Origin: Streptomyces deccanensis
Lineage (GTDB): Bacteria > Actinomycetota > Actinomycetes > Streptomycetales > Streptomycetaceae
Reading direction: 5' to 3'
Length of the DNA: 64,000 bases
Assembly: GCF_022385335.1 (NCBI RefSeq)
Contig: NZ_CP092431.1
Coordinates: forward strand, 4,464,001-4,528,000
Part shown: positions 32,061-40,518 of the stretch, one piece after another
Layout: each line of letters starts with the position of its first letter
Numbering within the stretch: the first letter of the stretch is position 1
Notes under the pieces: generated by a model
What the model was told of the DNA's origin: nothing
Databases searched by the model: none
The model's input: the letters and a program-made list of their open reading frames with translations, nothing else
Translations under genes and position numbers: made by a program

Positions 32061-33215
32061 TCAGCCTCTCGGCTCCCTCGGCAGACCGAGCACCCGCTCG
32101 GCGATGATCGTGCGCTGCACCTCGTCGGAACCGCCGTAGATGGTGTCGGCCCGGCTGAACAGGAACAGGTGCTGGAACGGGTCCAGTTCGTACGGCTCCG
32201 CCGCCGACCACTCCCGCGGTCCGACGGCCGCCCGCGCGCCCCGCACCTCCATCGCCAGCTCCCCGAGCCGGCGATGCCACTGCCCCCACAGCAACTTGGC
32301 CACACTGGGCGCGCCCGGCTCCGCGCCACCCTCCGCCCCGCCGAGTGTCCGCAGGGCATTCCACCGCATCGTCCTCAACTCGGCCCACTGCCGTACGAGT
32401 CGGTCGCGTACGACGGCGTCGTCCACCGCCCCGCTGTCGACGGCGGCCCGGACGACGTCCTTCAACTCCTCCTCGAATCCGATCTGTTGGGCGAGGGTCG
32501 AGACCCCGCGTTCGAAGCCGAGGAGCCCCATGGCCACCCGCCAGCCGTTCCCGTCGCCCCCGACGACGTGTTCCGCGCGGGCGTGCGCCCCGTCGAAGAA
32601 GACCTCGTTGAACTCGCTGGTCCCGGTCAGTTGCCGGATGGGCCGTACGTCGATCCGCCCTGGCTGGTCCATCGGCACGAGCAGCAACGACAGCCCGTGG
32701 TGACGCTCGGAGCCCGGCTCGGTGCGGGCCAGCACGAAGCACCAGTCGGCCTCGTGGGCGAGCGAGGTCCAGATCTTCTGTCCCGTGATCCGGTACGAGC
32801 CGTCGTCCGCCCGCTCCGCCCTGGTCCGCACGCCGGCGAGGTCGGACCCTGCGCCGGGCTCGCTGTACCCCTGGCACCAGAGTTCGTCGCCGCGTGCGAT
32901 CGGCGGCAGGAACCGCCGCTTCTGCTCCTCGCTCCCGAACGCGATCAGCGTCGGCGCGAGCAGCTTCTCCCCGATGTGGCCGGACCTGGGGGGTACGTCG
33001 GCCCGGGCGTACTCCTCGGCCCACACCACCTGTTGGACGAGGGTGGCCGTCCGGTTTCCGTACCCGCCCTCACCCCAGCCGAGCCCGATCCACCCGGCGC
33101 CACCGAGCGTCCGCTCCCACGCACGCCGGTCCTCTCCCACCCCGGCGTGCGCCCCCAACCACGCCCGCGCCTCCGCCCGGAAGGCCTCGTCCTCATCACC
33201 GAACCCGAAGTCCAT
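32061..33215 (-). CDS. Acyl-CoA dehydrogenase family protein (FadE-like)
   Basis: This 384-residue protein opens with MDFGFGDEDEAFRAEARAWL. WCQGYSEPGAGSDLAGVRTRA forms the FAD/substrate-binding central region, followed by GSYRITGQKIWTSLAHEADW and TSEFNEVFFDGA. The C-terminal helical part ends SRADTIYGGSDEVQRTIIAERVLGLPR. This is the larger, FAD-binding type of subunit seen in actinobacterial steroid-related FadE complexes. The start ATG at 33215 follows GGAGG. A full copy of the intergenic repeat separates it from the SDR gene upstream. Confidence 0.88.
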   Translation of the reverse strand: MDFGFGDEDEAFRAEARAWLGAHAGVGEDRRAWERTLGGAGWIGLGWGEGGYGNRTATLVQQVVWAEEYARADVPPRSGHIGEKLLAPTLIAFGSEEQKRRFLPPIARGDELWCQGYSEPGAGSDLAGVRTRAERADDGSYRITGQKIWTSLAHEADWCFVLARTEPGSERHHGLSLLLVPMDQPGRIDVRPIRQLTGTSEFNEVFFDGAHARAEHVVGGDGNGWRVAMGLLGFERGVSTLAQQIGFEEELKDVVRAAVDSGAVDDAVVRDRLVRQWAELRTMRWNALRTLGGAEGGAEPGAPSVAKLLWGQWHRRLGELAMEVRGARAAVGPREWSAAEPYELDPFQHLFLFSRADTIYGGSDEVQRTIIAERVLGLPREPRG

Positions 33216-33285
33216 ACCGCCTCCAGACAAAAGCCGCGCGGACGGGAGAGGGGGTGCCTGTCTCGTCGGCGACTGCGGGTGATTC

Positions 33286-33400
33286 GTGGTTGCTCGCGCA
33301 GTTCCCCGCGCCCCTGAAAAGCCGGGGCTGCGCCCCGCCCTTTTCAGGCCCGCAGGGGCCTGGGCTTTTAGGGGCGCGGGGAACTGCGCGAGAAGCCCCA
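33286..33400. repeat. Streptomycete intergenic inverted-repeat element, full copy
   Basis: Left arm TGCTCGCGCAGTTCCCCGCG (33291-33310) with CCCCT; right arm AGGGGCGCGGGGAACTGCGC at 33369-33391. Internal GGGGCTGCGCCCC and paired CTGAAAAG/CTTTTCAG stretches make a multi-stem hairpin. It is inserted between two genes of the same operon. Confidence 0.8.
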
Positions 33401-33440
33401 CGCACCCGCACCCGCCAACGAACCCGGCACCCCCACCCCC

Positions 33441-34352
33441 TCACGCGTTGGGCCGCCGCCCCGCCGCCGCAGCCGCAGCCATCCCCTCCACCCGCTCCAA
33501 CATCGGCATCGGATCCACCCCCACCGCCCCCGGCAGCACCTCCGCGATCCTCTCCGGCGTCCACCCCCCGTCGGCGTACGCGGCCCGAAGCTCCCGCGGC
33601 TGCGCCCACACCGCGATCTTCGGCCCGGCGACCGTGTACACCTGCCCGGTGATCCCCGCCTCCCGCGCCCGCTCGGACAGCAGGTACACCACGAACGCCG
33701 CCACCTCCTCCGGCTCACCGATCTCGGTCAGCTCCATCGGCACCCCCGCCGACATCCGCGTACGCGCCACCGGCGCCACCGCGTTCGCGGTCACCCCGTA
33801 CCGGTGCAGGCCGAGCGCCGCGCTCCGCACCAGCGAGATGATCCCGCCCTTGGCCGCGCTGTAGTTGGCCTGCGACACGGACCCCTGGTGGTTGCCGCTG
33901 GTGAACCCGATCAGCGTCCCGGCCCGCTGCTTGCGCATGACGGCGGACGCGGCCCGGAACACCGTGAACGTGCCCTTGAGGTGGGTGGCGATCACCGGAT
34001 CCCACTCCTCCTCGGCCATGTTGAACAGCATCCGCTCGCGCAGGATCCCGGCGACGCACACGACCCCGTCGATCCGTCCGTACGTCTCGACCGCCGTGTC
34101 CACGACGCGCTGCCCGCCGGCCATCGTGGAGATGTCGTCGGCGACGGCGACCGCCTCGCCCCCGGCGGCCTCGATCTCCTTGACGACGGCCTCGGCGACG
34201 GAGCTGGTGGGTGCGGAGCCGTCGACGGAGACGCCGTAGTCGTTGACGACGACGCGGGCGCCCTCGGCGGCGGCGCCGAGGGCGACCGCCCGGCCGATCC
34301 CCCGCCCCGCCCCGGTGACGGCGACGACCTTGCCTGCCAAGAAGTTTCCCAC
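33441..34352 (-). CDS. Short-chain dehydrogenase/reductase (17-beta-HSD type 4-like)
   Basis: This 303-residue protein has the NAD-binding VVAVTGAGRGIGRAVALG near residue 10. VVVNDYGVSVDGSAPTSS is the extended loop typical of multifunctional-enzyme-2/hydroxysteroid-dehydrogenase-4 N-domains. The catalytic set is S in GFTSGNHQGS with Y and K in NYSAAKGG. It is expected to oxidise a 3-hydroxyacyl-CoA. It is the first gene of the SDR - acyl-CoA dehydrogenase - alcohol dehydrogenase operon, with the operator 28 bp upstream of its ATG. Confidence 0.88.
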   Translation of the reverse strand: MGNFLAGKVVAVTGAGRGIGRAVALGAAAEGARVVVNDYGVSVDGSAPTSSVAEAVVKEIEAAGGEAVAVADDISTMAGGQRVVDTAVETYGRIDGVVCVAGILRERMLFNMAEEEWDPVIATHLKGTFTVFRAASAVMRKQRAGTLIGFTSGNHQGSVSQANYSAAKGGIISLVRSAALGLHRYGVTANAVAPVARTRMSAGVPMELTEIGEPEEVAAFVVYLLSERAREAGITGQVYTVAGPKIAVWAQPRELRAAYADGGWTPERIAEVLPGAVGVDPMPMLERVEGMAAAAAAGRRPNA

Positions 34353-34379
34353 CCCGGCCCCTTCCCCTCATCGCGGTAT

Positions 34380-34394
34380 CTGACGGACCGTTAG
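34380..34394. promoter_or_regulatory. Operator palindrome, CTGACG-N3-CGTCAG family
   Basis: CTGACGGACCGTTAG differs from the consensus by one base. It lies between the divergent SDR and cyclase-family genes, nearer the SDR start. Confidence 0.7.
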
Positions 34395-34412
34395 ATTCGC
34401 TCGCACGGCGAT

Positions 34413-34427
34413 TCTACGACCCGTCAG
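34413..34427. promoter_or_regulatory. Half-site related to the CTGACG operator
   Basis: TCTACGACCCGTCAG retains the right arm CGTCAG and part of the left arm. Its centre is 33 bp from the 34380 site and it lies 32 bp upstream of the cyclase-family ATG. Confidence 0.35.
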
Positions 34428-34458
34428 ATACACCCACACAAGCCCCGGGGAGGGCCCG

Positions 34459-35400
34459 ATGTCATCGCCCACGGAGTTCGCCGCGTTCACCGACATCGCC
34501 AAGCGCGTGAACAACTGGGGCCGTTGGGGGCCGGACGACGAGATCGGCACCCTCAACCTGATCACCGACGAGGTCGTCCGGGAGGCCGCCGCCTCGGTCC
34601 GCTCGGGGCGCCGCGTGCCGCTGGCGCTACCCCTGCAACAGGACGGTGTGCAGACGGGGATGATGCCGGGCCGGGTGAACCCGCTGCACGCGATGGTGCA
34701 GATCAACCAGGAGATCTTCGGTCCGGGCACGGTCGCGTGCAGCGACGACGCGGTGACCATGGGGCTGCAGGCGGCGACCCACTGGGACGCGCTCACCCAT
34801 GTCTCGCACTCGGGCCGGATCTACAACGGCCGCCCCGCGTCCACGATCACCCCGCACGGCGGCGCGGCCTTCGCCGGCATAGACAAGGCGCGGCACATCG
34901 TCTCGCGCGGTGTCCTGCTGGACGTTCCCCGCGCACTCGGGCTCGACGACGACCGGCTGCCCGGTGGCCACGCGGTCACCCCCGAAGACCTGGACGCGGC
35001 CGAGGAGTTGGCGGGCACCCGGGTCCGCGCGGGGGACATCGTCCTGGTCCGCACCGGACAGATCCGCACCTACCTCGCCGGGGACAAGCACGCGTACGCG
35101 TTCCCGTCGCCGGGGCTGTCGCTCCGTACGCCCGAGTGGTTCCACGCGCGCGATGTCGCGGCCGTCGCCAATGACACTCTGACGTTCGAGATCTTCCCGC
35201 CGGAGGTCGAGGACCTGTGGCTGCCGGTGCACGCGCTCGACCTGGTCGAGATGGGCATGCCGCAGGGCCAGAACTGGAACCTGGAGGAGTTGTCCACAGC
35301 CTGTGGACAAGCGGGCCGGTACGACTTCCTGCTGTCGGCGATGCCCGAGCCGTTCGTCGGAGCGACGGGCGCACCGGTGGCGCCGATCGCCATCCTGTAG
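34459..35400 (+). CDS. Cyclase family protein (kynurenine formamidase-like metal hydrolase)
   Basis: This 313-residue protein of the PF04199 cyclase family opens with NNWGRWGPDDEIGTLNLIT. It carries the metal-binding block THWDALTHVSHSGRIYNG and RGVLLDVPRALG, then GDIVLVRTGQIRTYLAG, and a late LWLPVHALDLVEMGMPQG. Members hydrolyse amides or cyclic substrates using a binuclear metal site. In this context it may open a ring or hydrolyse a lactone/amide intermediate; that is inference. The ATG at 34459 has GGGGAGGG upstream. It is divergent from the SDR operon and shares its operator region. Confidence 0.85.
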   Translation: MSSPTEFAAFTDIAKRVNNWGRWGPDDEIGTLNLITDEVVREAAASVRSGRRVPLALPLQQDGVQTGMMPGRVNPLHAMVQINQEIFGPGTVACSDDAVTMGLQAATHWDALTHVSHSGRIYNGRPASTITPHGGAAFAGIDKARHIVSRGVLLDVPRALGLDDDRLPGGHAVTPEDLDAAEELAGTRVRAGDIVLVRTGQIRTYLAGDKHAYAFPSPGLSLRTPEWFHARDVAAVANDTLTFEIFPPEVEDLWLPVHALDLVEMGMPQGQNWNLEELSTACGQAGRYDFLLSAMPEPFVGATGAPVAPIAIL

Positions 35401-35890
35401 GACCGCACCATCCCGCGAGACCGGGCCGTCGCCACCCTCCCCGGACTCCGATCTCCGGAGTCGGCTGGCGGAGTCGGCTGGCGGCGCGCCGCTGCCCGCC
35501 CCGAGCACGGCACCGCGCGCCGCCATCCGGCTTCGGCGTACCCGCCCCTGCCCCTGGGCCCTGCGGGGAGCCGGCGCCGAATCACGACCCACACTCGTCG
35601 AGGGCCTCCGTCACCGAGACCCTCGGCGTCCCCTCGCGGCGAATCGCTGACACAAGCGTGATCAAACGGACACGAGACGTCAACACCCGTTCGGGGACGA
35701 GGCGGGCGAAACCGGCACCGCGAGGGTGAGTGCGGAAGCAAGTCCGGCGCACGATGCGGCCACTACAGGGCAACCGCCCCACCCCGTGCACTCGCGCGCG
35801 GCGTGTGCGACGCGAAAGCGGGTGGCCGAGTACGCCTCATGCCCCGGAGGCAGAGGTCCCGTCGGCGGCTACGGGCCGGGAACTCCCGGC
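35401..35890. other. Intergenic region between convergent genes
   Basis: This 490-bp gap lies between the cyclase gene and the ATP-binding protein gene. It contains GC-rich simple repeats (GGAGTCGGCTGGC twice near 35458-35483). No reading frame here has convincing family similarity. Confidence 0.4.
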
Positions 35891-36475
35891 CTAGACCGCC
35901 TCGTACGCCACGCTCTCCCGCGCCACGCTCTCCCGCGCCACCGCCGCGACCCCGGTCACCGCGCGACAGGCGGGGTACACCGCCGGCGCGACCGCGCCGC
36001 CGCCCACGCCCGGCGCACCCCCCGCCGCTCCGGAGGCGCCCACACCGCTCGCCGCCCCCGAAGCGCCCGGCACCGCACGGTCCAGCTCGCACCAGATCCG
36101 TTTGCCGACGCCCTCGTAACTCCAGCCCCAGCGGTCCGCGAGCACGTCGACGAGGGCGAGACCGCGCCCGCCCGTCTCGTCCCCGTCGGCGCGCCGCGGG
36201 ACCGGCGCACACGCACTGCCGTCGACGACCTCCAGACGGACCTTGCCGATGACCCCGTCACGGAGGGCGGACAACAGCAGCCGCAGCACCGCCGGACGGC
36301 CGGTGTGCACGACCGCGTTGGTGACCAGCTCGGAGACGAGGAGGATCAGCGTCTCGGCGAGCGGCTCGTCGTCCCCTATCCCGGACCCGGAGAGCCGTGC
36401 ACGGGCCCATCTCCGCGCACGACCCACCTCTGCGGGGTCGGGCCGGATCTCCAGCTGCACTTGAAGCACCTGCAC
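35891..36475 (-). CDS. ATP-binding protein, anti-sigma factor (RsbW/HATPase_c) family
   Basis: This 194-residue protein has an HATPase_c fold as in SpoIIAB/RsbW-type anti-sigma kinases: N-box LILLVSELVTNAVVHTG (about residues 43-59), G1-like VRLEVVDGSAC, G2-like GDETGGRGLALVDVLADRWGW. The C-terminal ~60 residues are Ala/Gly/Val-rich and end in a direct repeat VARESVARES. Streptomyces encode dozens of such orphan kinases. A start at GTG 36475 is assumed; GTG 36469 and 36460 are possible. The partner sigma or antagonist is unknown, though a STAS antagonist is encoded at 43051-43461. Confidence 0.82.
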   Translation of the reverse strand: MQVLQVQLEIRPDPAEVGRARRWARARLSGSGIGDDEPLAETLILLVSELVTNAVVHTGRPAVLRLLLSALRDGVIGKVRLEVVDGSACAPVPRRADGDETGGRGLALVDVLADRWGWSYEGVGKRIWCELDRAVPGASGAASGVGASGAAGGAPGVGGGAVAPAVYPACRAVTGVAAVARESVARESVAYEAV

Positions 36476-36989
36476 CGCTCACACCATCCGAACCGGCGGA
36501 CACATCGCCGCACGCCCCCGAGGGGCCACGATCGTGGTCATCTGCTGCCTGGCCGACGCCACCGCCATCGACACCATCGGCACCGGGATCACGGAACGTG
36601 ATCCCCTTACAGGACAGCATGGTTGACGTACAGTCACCCCAACAAGCGCTTCGGGCATATTCCAGCGCGAAGGAGTACGCATACGGCATACTGTGCGACG
36701 CTCATCACGGCGAGTCGAACAGACCGGGGCATCGAGACTCCGGCCCACTTCACGAGCGCCGGGCACCGCCCATTCCGGGGCCGCCACAGGGGCAACACCG
36801 GCTCGGCTCGACCTCGGAACCACTCGCATCCACCAGAAGGTACCGGAGCGGAAGTCCGACTCCAGGCCGTGACAAGTCACGCCTAGGACACAACACGGTA
36901 TCAACGCTCGGTAATTCCGGTATGCCACGTTCCGCGACATTCCAGCGAGTCCCCGCCACACATTTCCCTTACGACCCTGGTCAGCGCGC
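36476..36989. other. Intergenic region upstream of the ATP-binding protein gene
   Basis: This 514-bp stretch is noticeably less GC-rich than its surroundings. It contains AAGGAGTACGCATACGGCAT and probable promoter sequences for the ATP-binding protein. A minus-strand frame beginning at 36689 with MPYAYSFALEYARSACWGDC is open but has no recognisable family, so I do not call it a gene. Confidence 0.4.
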
Positions 36990-37877
36990 TCAACTCGCTT
37001 CGACCAGCAGTTCCCCCGCCAACAACTCCTCACTCTCCGTGATCGATCCGCCACGTTCCGCCCGTACCCACGCCCGCTTCAGACACAGGTGTACGTCGGC
37101 CTCCCAGGTGAACCCCGAACCGCCGTGGACCTGAAGGGAGTCGCGGGCCCCGCGCACCGCCGCCTCGTCGGCCAGCAGCCGGGCGGCCGCGATGTCCACC
37201 GGATCGACGGTCACGGCCGCCGCGTACACGGCCACCCGCGCGACCTCCACCCGCACCAGCAGTTCGGCGCAGAGGTGCTTGACCGCCTGGAACGCGCCGA
37301 CCGGCCGCCCGAACTGCTCCCGGGTCCGGGCGTGTTGCACGGCCGCCTCACAGGCACGGACCGCCGTGCCCACCTGCTCGGCGGCGGTGAGCAGGACGAA
37401 CAGATCATCGAGACGAGCGGCCGGGTCCGCCCCCGGCACCCGGTGCAACGGCGTCAACGGGTCCACCGACCGCAACGCCACGGCCCCTTCCACGGACCCC
37501 ACCACCACGTCCGCGTCGTCCAGCCACTCCACCAACCCCCCGCCCCCGACGGCCGTCACGACGGCCTCCCCCGTCGCCGCCCCCGGCACCCGCCCGGCGG
37601 CGAGATGCGTGGCCACCAACGGCCCGGGCAACAGCGCCCGGCCCGCCTCCTCGAACACGACCACAGCCTCCGGCACCCCGAGCCCGACCCCACCTTTCGC
37701 CTCAGGCAGACACAACGAGAAGAACCCGGCCGCCCCCAACTCCCGCCACAGCCCCCGGTCCAACACACCACCGGCGTCGACGGCGTCCCGCAGCCGCTCC
37801 GCCCCGAAACACCGCACCAACACCTCCCGCACCCCAGCCCGCAAAGCCACCTGATCCTCAGTGAGCCGAAACCGCAT
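36990..37877 (-). CDS. Short acyl-CoA dehydrogenase subunit
   Basis: This 295-residue protein is well below the ~380 residues of a full-length family member. It has FRLTEDQVALRAGVREVLVR, LCLPEAKGGVGLGVPE, then REQFGRPVGAFQAVKHLCAELLV and the terminal LQVHGGSGFTWEADVHLCLKRAW. Much of the central beta domain is reduced. Paired short and long FadE subunits form alpha2beta2 heterotetramers in mycobacterial steroid side-chain degradation, and the full-length dehydrogenase 121 bp upstream is the obvious partner. The ATG at 37877 is used; upstream codons at 37895 or earlier run into the repeat element. Confidence 0.83.
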   Translation of the reverse strand: MRFRLTEDQVALRAGVREVLVRCFGAERLRDAVDAGGVLDRGLWRELGAAGFFSLCLPEAKGGVGLGVPEAVVVFEEAGRALLPGPLVATHLAAGRVPGAATGEAVVTAVGGGGLVEWLDDADVVVGSVEGAVALRSVDPLTPLHRVPGADPAARLDDLFVLLTAAEQVGTAVRACEAAVQHARTREQFGRPVGAFQAVKHLCAELLVRVEVARVAVYAAAVTVDPVDIAAARLLADEAAVRGARDSLQVHGGSGFTWEADVHLCLKRAWVRAERGGSITESEELLAGELLVEAS

Positions 37878-37907
37878 GAGCCACCAGCCCCTCATCACCA
37901 CCGCGGG

Positions 37908-37950
37908 CCCCAAAGGGGCGCGGGGAACTGCGCGAGCAACCACAACGCAC
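37908..37950. repeat. Half copy of the intergenic GGGGCGCGGGGAACTGCGCGA element
   Basis: Only the right-arm sequence AAGGGGCGCGGGGAACTGCG followed by CGAGCAACCAC is present, between two acyl-CoA dehydrogenase genes of the same operon. Confidence 0.65.
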
Positions 37951-37998
37951 CCGAACCCGCCGGCGAAACAGTCACCCCCACCCCACTAGGCGCCCCCG

Positions 37999-39150
37999 TC
38001 ACCCCTTCGGCAGCCCAAGAATCCGCTCCCCCACGATGTTCCGCTGAATCTCGGACGTCCCGGCCGCGATCGTGTACGACAACGAACTGAGCCGATCCAG
38101 CACCCATCCCCGCCCCAGATCCAGCGCGTCCGGCCCCAAAATCTCCGCCGCCACCTCGAACAACTCCTGCCGCGCCCGCGAATACCGCAGCTTGAACACC
38201 GAACCCCCCACCCCCGGCACCCCGCCGGAGGCGCCCCGCACCCCGCCGGAGGCCTCCCCCTCGCTGACGTTCCACTGCGTGAGCCGCCACAGCGCCCGGA
38301 ACTCCGCGTTCGCCCGCCCGAGCCGCCGCCGCACACCGGAGTCGTCCCAGGCCCCGTTCGCCCGCGCCTCCCGCGCCACCTCGGCCAACACACGCCGACA
38401 GGCGACCACTTCACCCACGAACGCCGTCCCCCGCTCGAACGACAGCGTCACCATGGTCACCCGCCAGCCGTCGTTCTCCGCGCCCACCCGGTTGGCGACC
38501 GGCACCCGCACGTCGTCCAGGAACACCTCGGCGAACTCGGTGGAACCGGCGAGCGTGCGCAACGGCCGTACGGTCACACCGGGCGCGTCCATCGGCATCG
38601 CCAACCAGGAGATGCCCCGGTGCTTGGGCGCCTCCGCGTCCGTGCGCACCAGCAGCTCGCACCAGTCGGCGACCTCGGCGTGCGAGGTCCAGAGCTTGGA
38701 CCCGTTGACCACGTACACGTCGCCGTCCCGTCGCGCCCGGGTCCGCAGCGAGGCGAGGTCCGACCCGGCGTCCGGTTCGCTGAACCCCTGGCACCACACC
38801 TCCTCGCCCCGCAGGATCGGCGGCAGCCAGCGCGCCCGCTGCTCGGCCGTCCCCTCGGCGGCGATCGTGGGCCCGGCGTGCAGCAGCCCGACGAACCCCG
38901 CCCCCACATACGGAGCGCCCGCCTTCTCAGTCTCCTCCAGGAAGATCAGCCGGGTGGTCGGCGAGGCGTCCCAGTGGACCTCGCCGTACCCGGCGTCGTA
39001 CAGCGTGCGCTGCCAGCCGAGGTCGTAGGCGCGCCGCCCCGGCCAGTCGTCGGGCGACGGCTTCGGCGGCAGCGAGGGGAGCGTCTTCGCGAGCCACTCC
39101 CGCAGCCGCGCCCGGAACGCCTCCTCCTCCGGGCTGTACGCGAGATCCAT
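37999..39150 (-). CDS. Acyl-CoA dehydrogenase family protein (FadE-like, long subunit)
   Basis: This 383-residue protein shows DLAYSPEEEAFRARLREWL at the N-terminus. The central region has VWCQGFSEPDAGSDLASLRT and YVVNGSKLWTSHAEVADW. Further on are STEFAEVFLDDVRVP and a C-terminal SLSYTIAAGTSEIQRNIVGERILGLPK. A Gly/Val-rich linker (SGGVRGASGGVPGVGGS) lies around residue 305. It starts 11 bp after the amidohydrolase stop, making the order amidohydrolase - long FadE - short FadE a probable operon under the operator at 40392. Confidence 0.88.
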   Translation of the reverse strand: MDLAYSPEEEAFRARLREWLAKTLPSLPPKPSPDDWPGRRAYDLGWQRTLYDAGYGEVHWDASPTTRLIFLEETEKAGAPYVGAGFVGLLHAGPTIAAEGTAEQRARWLPPILRGEEVWCQGFSEPDAGSDLASLRTRARRDGDVYVVNGSKLWTSHAEVADWCELLVRTDAEAPKHRGISWLAMPMDAPGVTVRPLRTLAGSTEFAEVFLDDVRVPVANRVGAENDGWRVTMVTLSFERGTAFVGEVVACRRVLAEVAREARANGAWDDSGVRRRLGRANAEFRALWRLTQWNVSEGEASGGVRGASGGVPGVGGSVFKLRYSRARQELFEVAAEILGPDALDLGRGWVLDRLSSLSYTIAAGTSEIQRNIVGERILGLPKG

Positions 39151-39161
39151 CGCCCCGGGCC

Positions 39162-40367
39162 CTACCGGCCGAGGTGGCGGTCGAAGTCCAGGTCGAGCAT
39201 GCGGATGGCGTTGCCGCGCATCAGCTTGTAGACCGTCTCGTCGTCGAGGCCCTTCACATGGTCGAGGGCGACCTCCTTGGTGTGCGGGAAGGTCGAGTCG
39301 ACGTGCGGGTAGTCGGTCTCGAAGGTCGCGTTGTCCCGGCCCACGACGTCCAGCGAGGCGACCCCGTGCTTGTCGCGGAAGAAGCAGCAGAACATCTGCC
39401 GGTAGTAGTACGTCGACGGCGGCTCGGGGATCAGGTCGCGCACCCCGCCCCAGGCGCGGTGCTCCTCCCAGACGTCGTCGGCGCGCTCCAGGGCGTAGGG
39501 GATCCAGCCCATCTGCCCCTCGCTGTAGGCGAGTTTGAGGGTCGGGAACTTCACCAGGACCCCGCTGAAGAGGAAGTCCATCATCGAGGCCATCGCGTTG
39601 TTGAAGGACAGGGAGGCCTGGACGGCGGGGGGCGCGTCGGGGGAGGCGGCCGGCATCTGGGAGCTGGAGCCGATGTGCATGTTGACGACCGTGCCGGTCG
39701 CCTGACAGGCGGCGAAGAAGGGGTCCCAGTAGCCGGAGTGGATGGAGGGCAGGCCGAGATAGGTGGGGATCTCGGAGAAGGTGACGGCCCGGACGCCCCG
39801 GGCGGCGTTCCGCTCGATCTCCGCGACGGCGAGGTCGATGTCCCACAGGGGGATCAGACAGAGCGGGATGAGCCGGCCGCCGCTGTCGCCGCACCACTCC
39901 TCGACCATCCAGTCGTTGTAGGCGCGGACGCAGGCGAGGGCGACCTCCTTGTCGTGTGCCTCGGCGAAGGTCTGCCCGCAGAAGCGCGGGAAGGTCGGGA
40001 AGCAGAGCGAGCCCTCGACGTGGTTGAGATCCATGTCCGCCAGCCGTGCCTTCGGGTCCCAGCAGCCGCGCCGCATCTCCTCGCGGGTGATGCCCTCCAG
40101 CGTCATCTCGTCCCGGTCGAACCCGACGGCCGCGATGTTCCGCTTGTACGGGAACTTGAGGTCCTCGTAGATCCACCAGTCGGTCGGCGGTCCGTCCGGG
40201 TCCATCGTGATCTGGTACTTGCCCCCGACGTACGCGAGCTCGCCGATCCCGGCGGTGAGGGGCTTCGGGCCCCGCTCGCGGTACTTCTCCGGCAGCCAGG
40301 TCTCGAAGAGGTGCGCGGGCTCGATCACATGGTCGTCGACGCTGATGATGCGGGGCAGTTCGGTCAT
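39162..40367 (-). CDS. Amidohydrolase family protein (PF04909-like)
   Basis: This 401-residue TIM-barrel hydrolase has IISVDDHVIEPAHLFETWLP, RLADMDLNHVEGSLCFPTFP, RFCGQTFAEAHDKEV, YNDWMVEEWCG, AVTFSEIPTYLGLPSIHSGYW, VVNMHIGSSSQMP, LAYSEGQMGWIPYALERADD and ETDYPHVDSTFPHTKE. The metal-binding pattern (DDH, H, H, D) fits the decarboxylase/hydrolase subfamily often found beside FadE genes. It is paralogous to the truncated gene at the left window edge. It is the first gene of its operon; the exact-consensus operator is 24 bp upstream of the ATG. Confidence 0.9.
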   Translation of the reverse strand: MTELPRIISVDDHVIEPAHLFETWLPEKYRERGPKPLTAGIGELAYVGGKYQITMDPDGPPTDWWIYEDLKFPYKRNIAAVGFDRDEMTLEGITREEMRRGCWDPKARLADMDLNHVEGSLCFPTFPRFCGQTFAEAHDKEVALACVRAYNDWMVEEWCGDSGGRLIPLCLIPLWDIDLAVAEIERNAARGVRAVTFSEIPTYLGLPSIHSGYWDPFFAACQATGTVVNMHIGSSSQMPAASPDAPPAVQASLSFNNAMASMMDFLFSGVLVKFPTLKLAYSEGQMGWIPYALERADDVWEEHRAWGGVRDLIPEPPSTYYYRQMFCCFFRDKHGVASLDVVGRDNATFETDYPHVDSTFPHTKEVALDHVKGLDDETVYKLMRGNAIRMLDLDFDRHLGR

Positions 40368-40391
40368 GGGTCCCCTCCACCGAGCCGTTTT

Positions 40392-40406
40392 CTGACGGAC
40401 CGTCAG
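40392..40406. promoter_or_regulatory. Operator palindrome, exact consensus
   Basis: CTGACGGACCGTCAG lies 24 bp upstream of the amidohydrolase start on the minus strand, in the divergent region shared with the AMP-forming ligase. Confidence 0.75.
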
Positions 40407-40480
40407 TTAGGTCCTCTCCAGCAGGCTAGTGGCGCACCTCTGGACCGACAAGGCGCCCGGCCCTACGCTCTGCCCACGAT

Positions 40481-40495
40481 CTGACATATCGTCAG
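40481..40495. promoter_or_regulatory. Operator palindrome, CTGACG-N3-CGTCAG family
   Basis: CTGACATATCGTCAG has one arm mismatch. It lies 23 bp upstream of the GTG start of the AMP-forming ligase. Confidence 0.6.
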
Positions 40496-40518
40496 TTGAA
40501 TGCGGCAGGGGGCCTTTC

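Noticed and set aside
35401..36989. Small genes in the gaps around the ATP-binding protein (frames at 35582-35791, 35726-36601 and 36258-36689)
   Set aside because: None has a family match or consistent third-position GC bias distinct from shadow frames, and start regions lack ribosome-binding sites.
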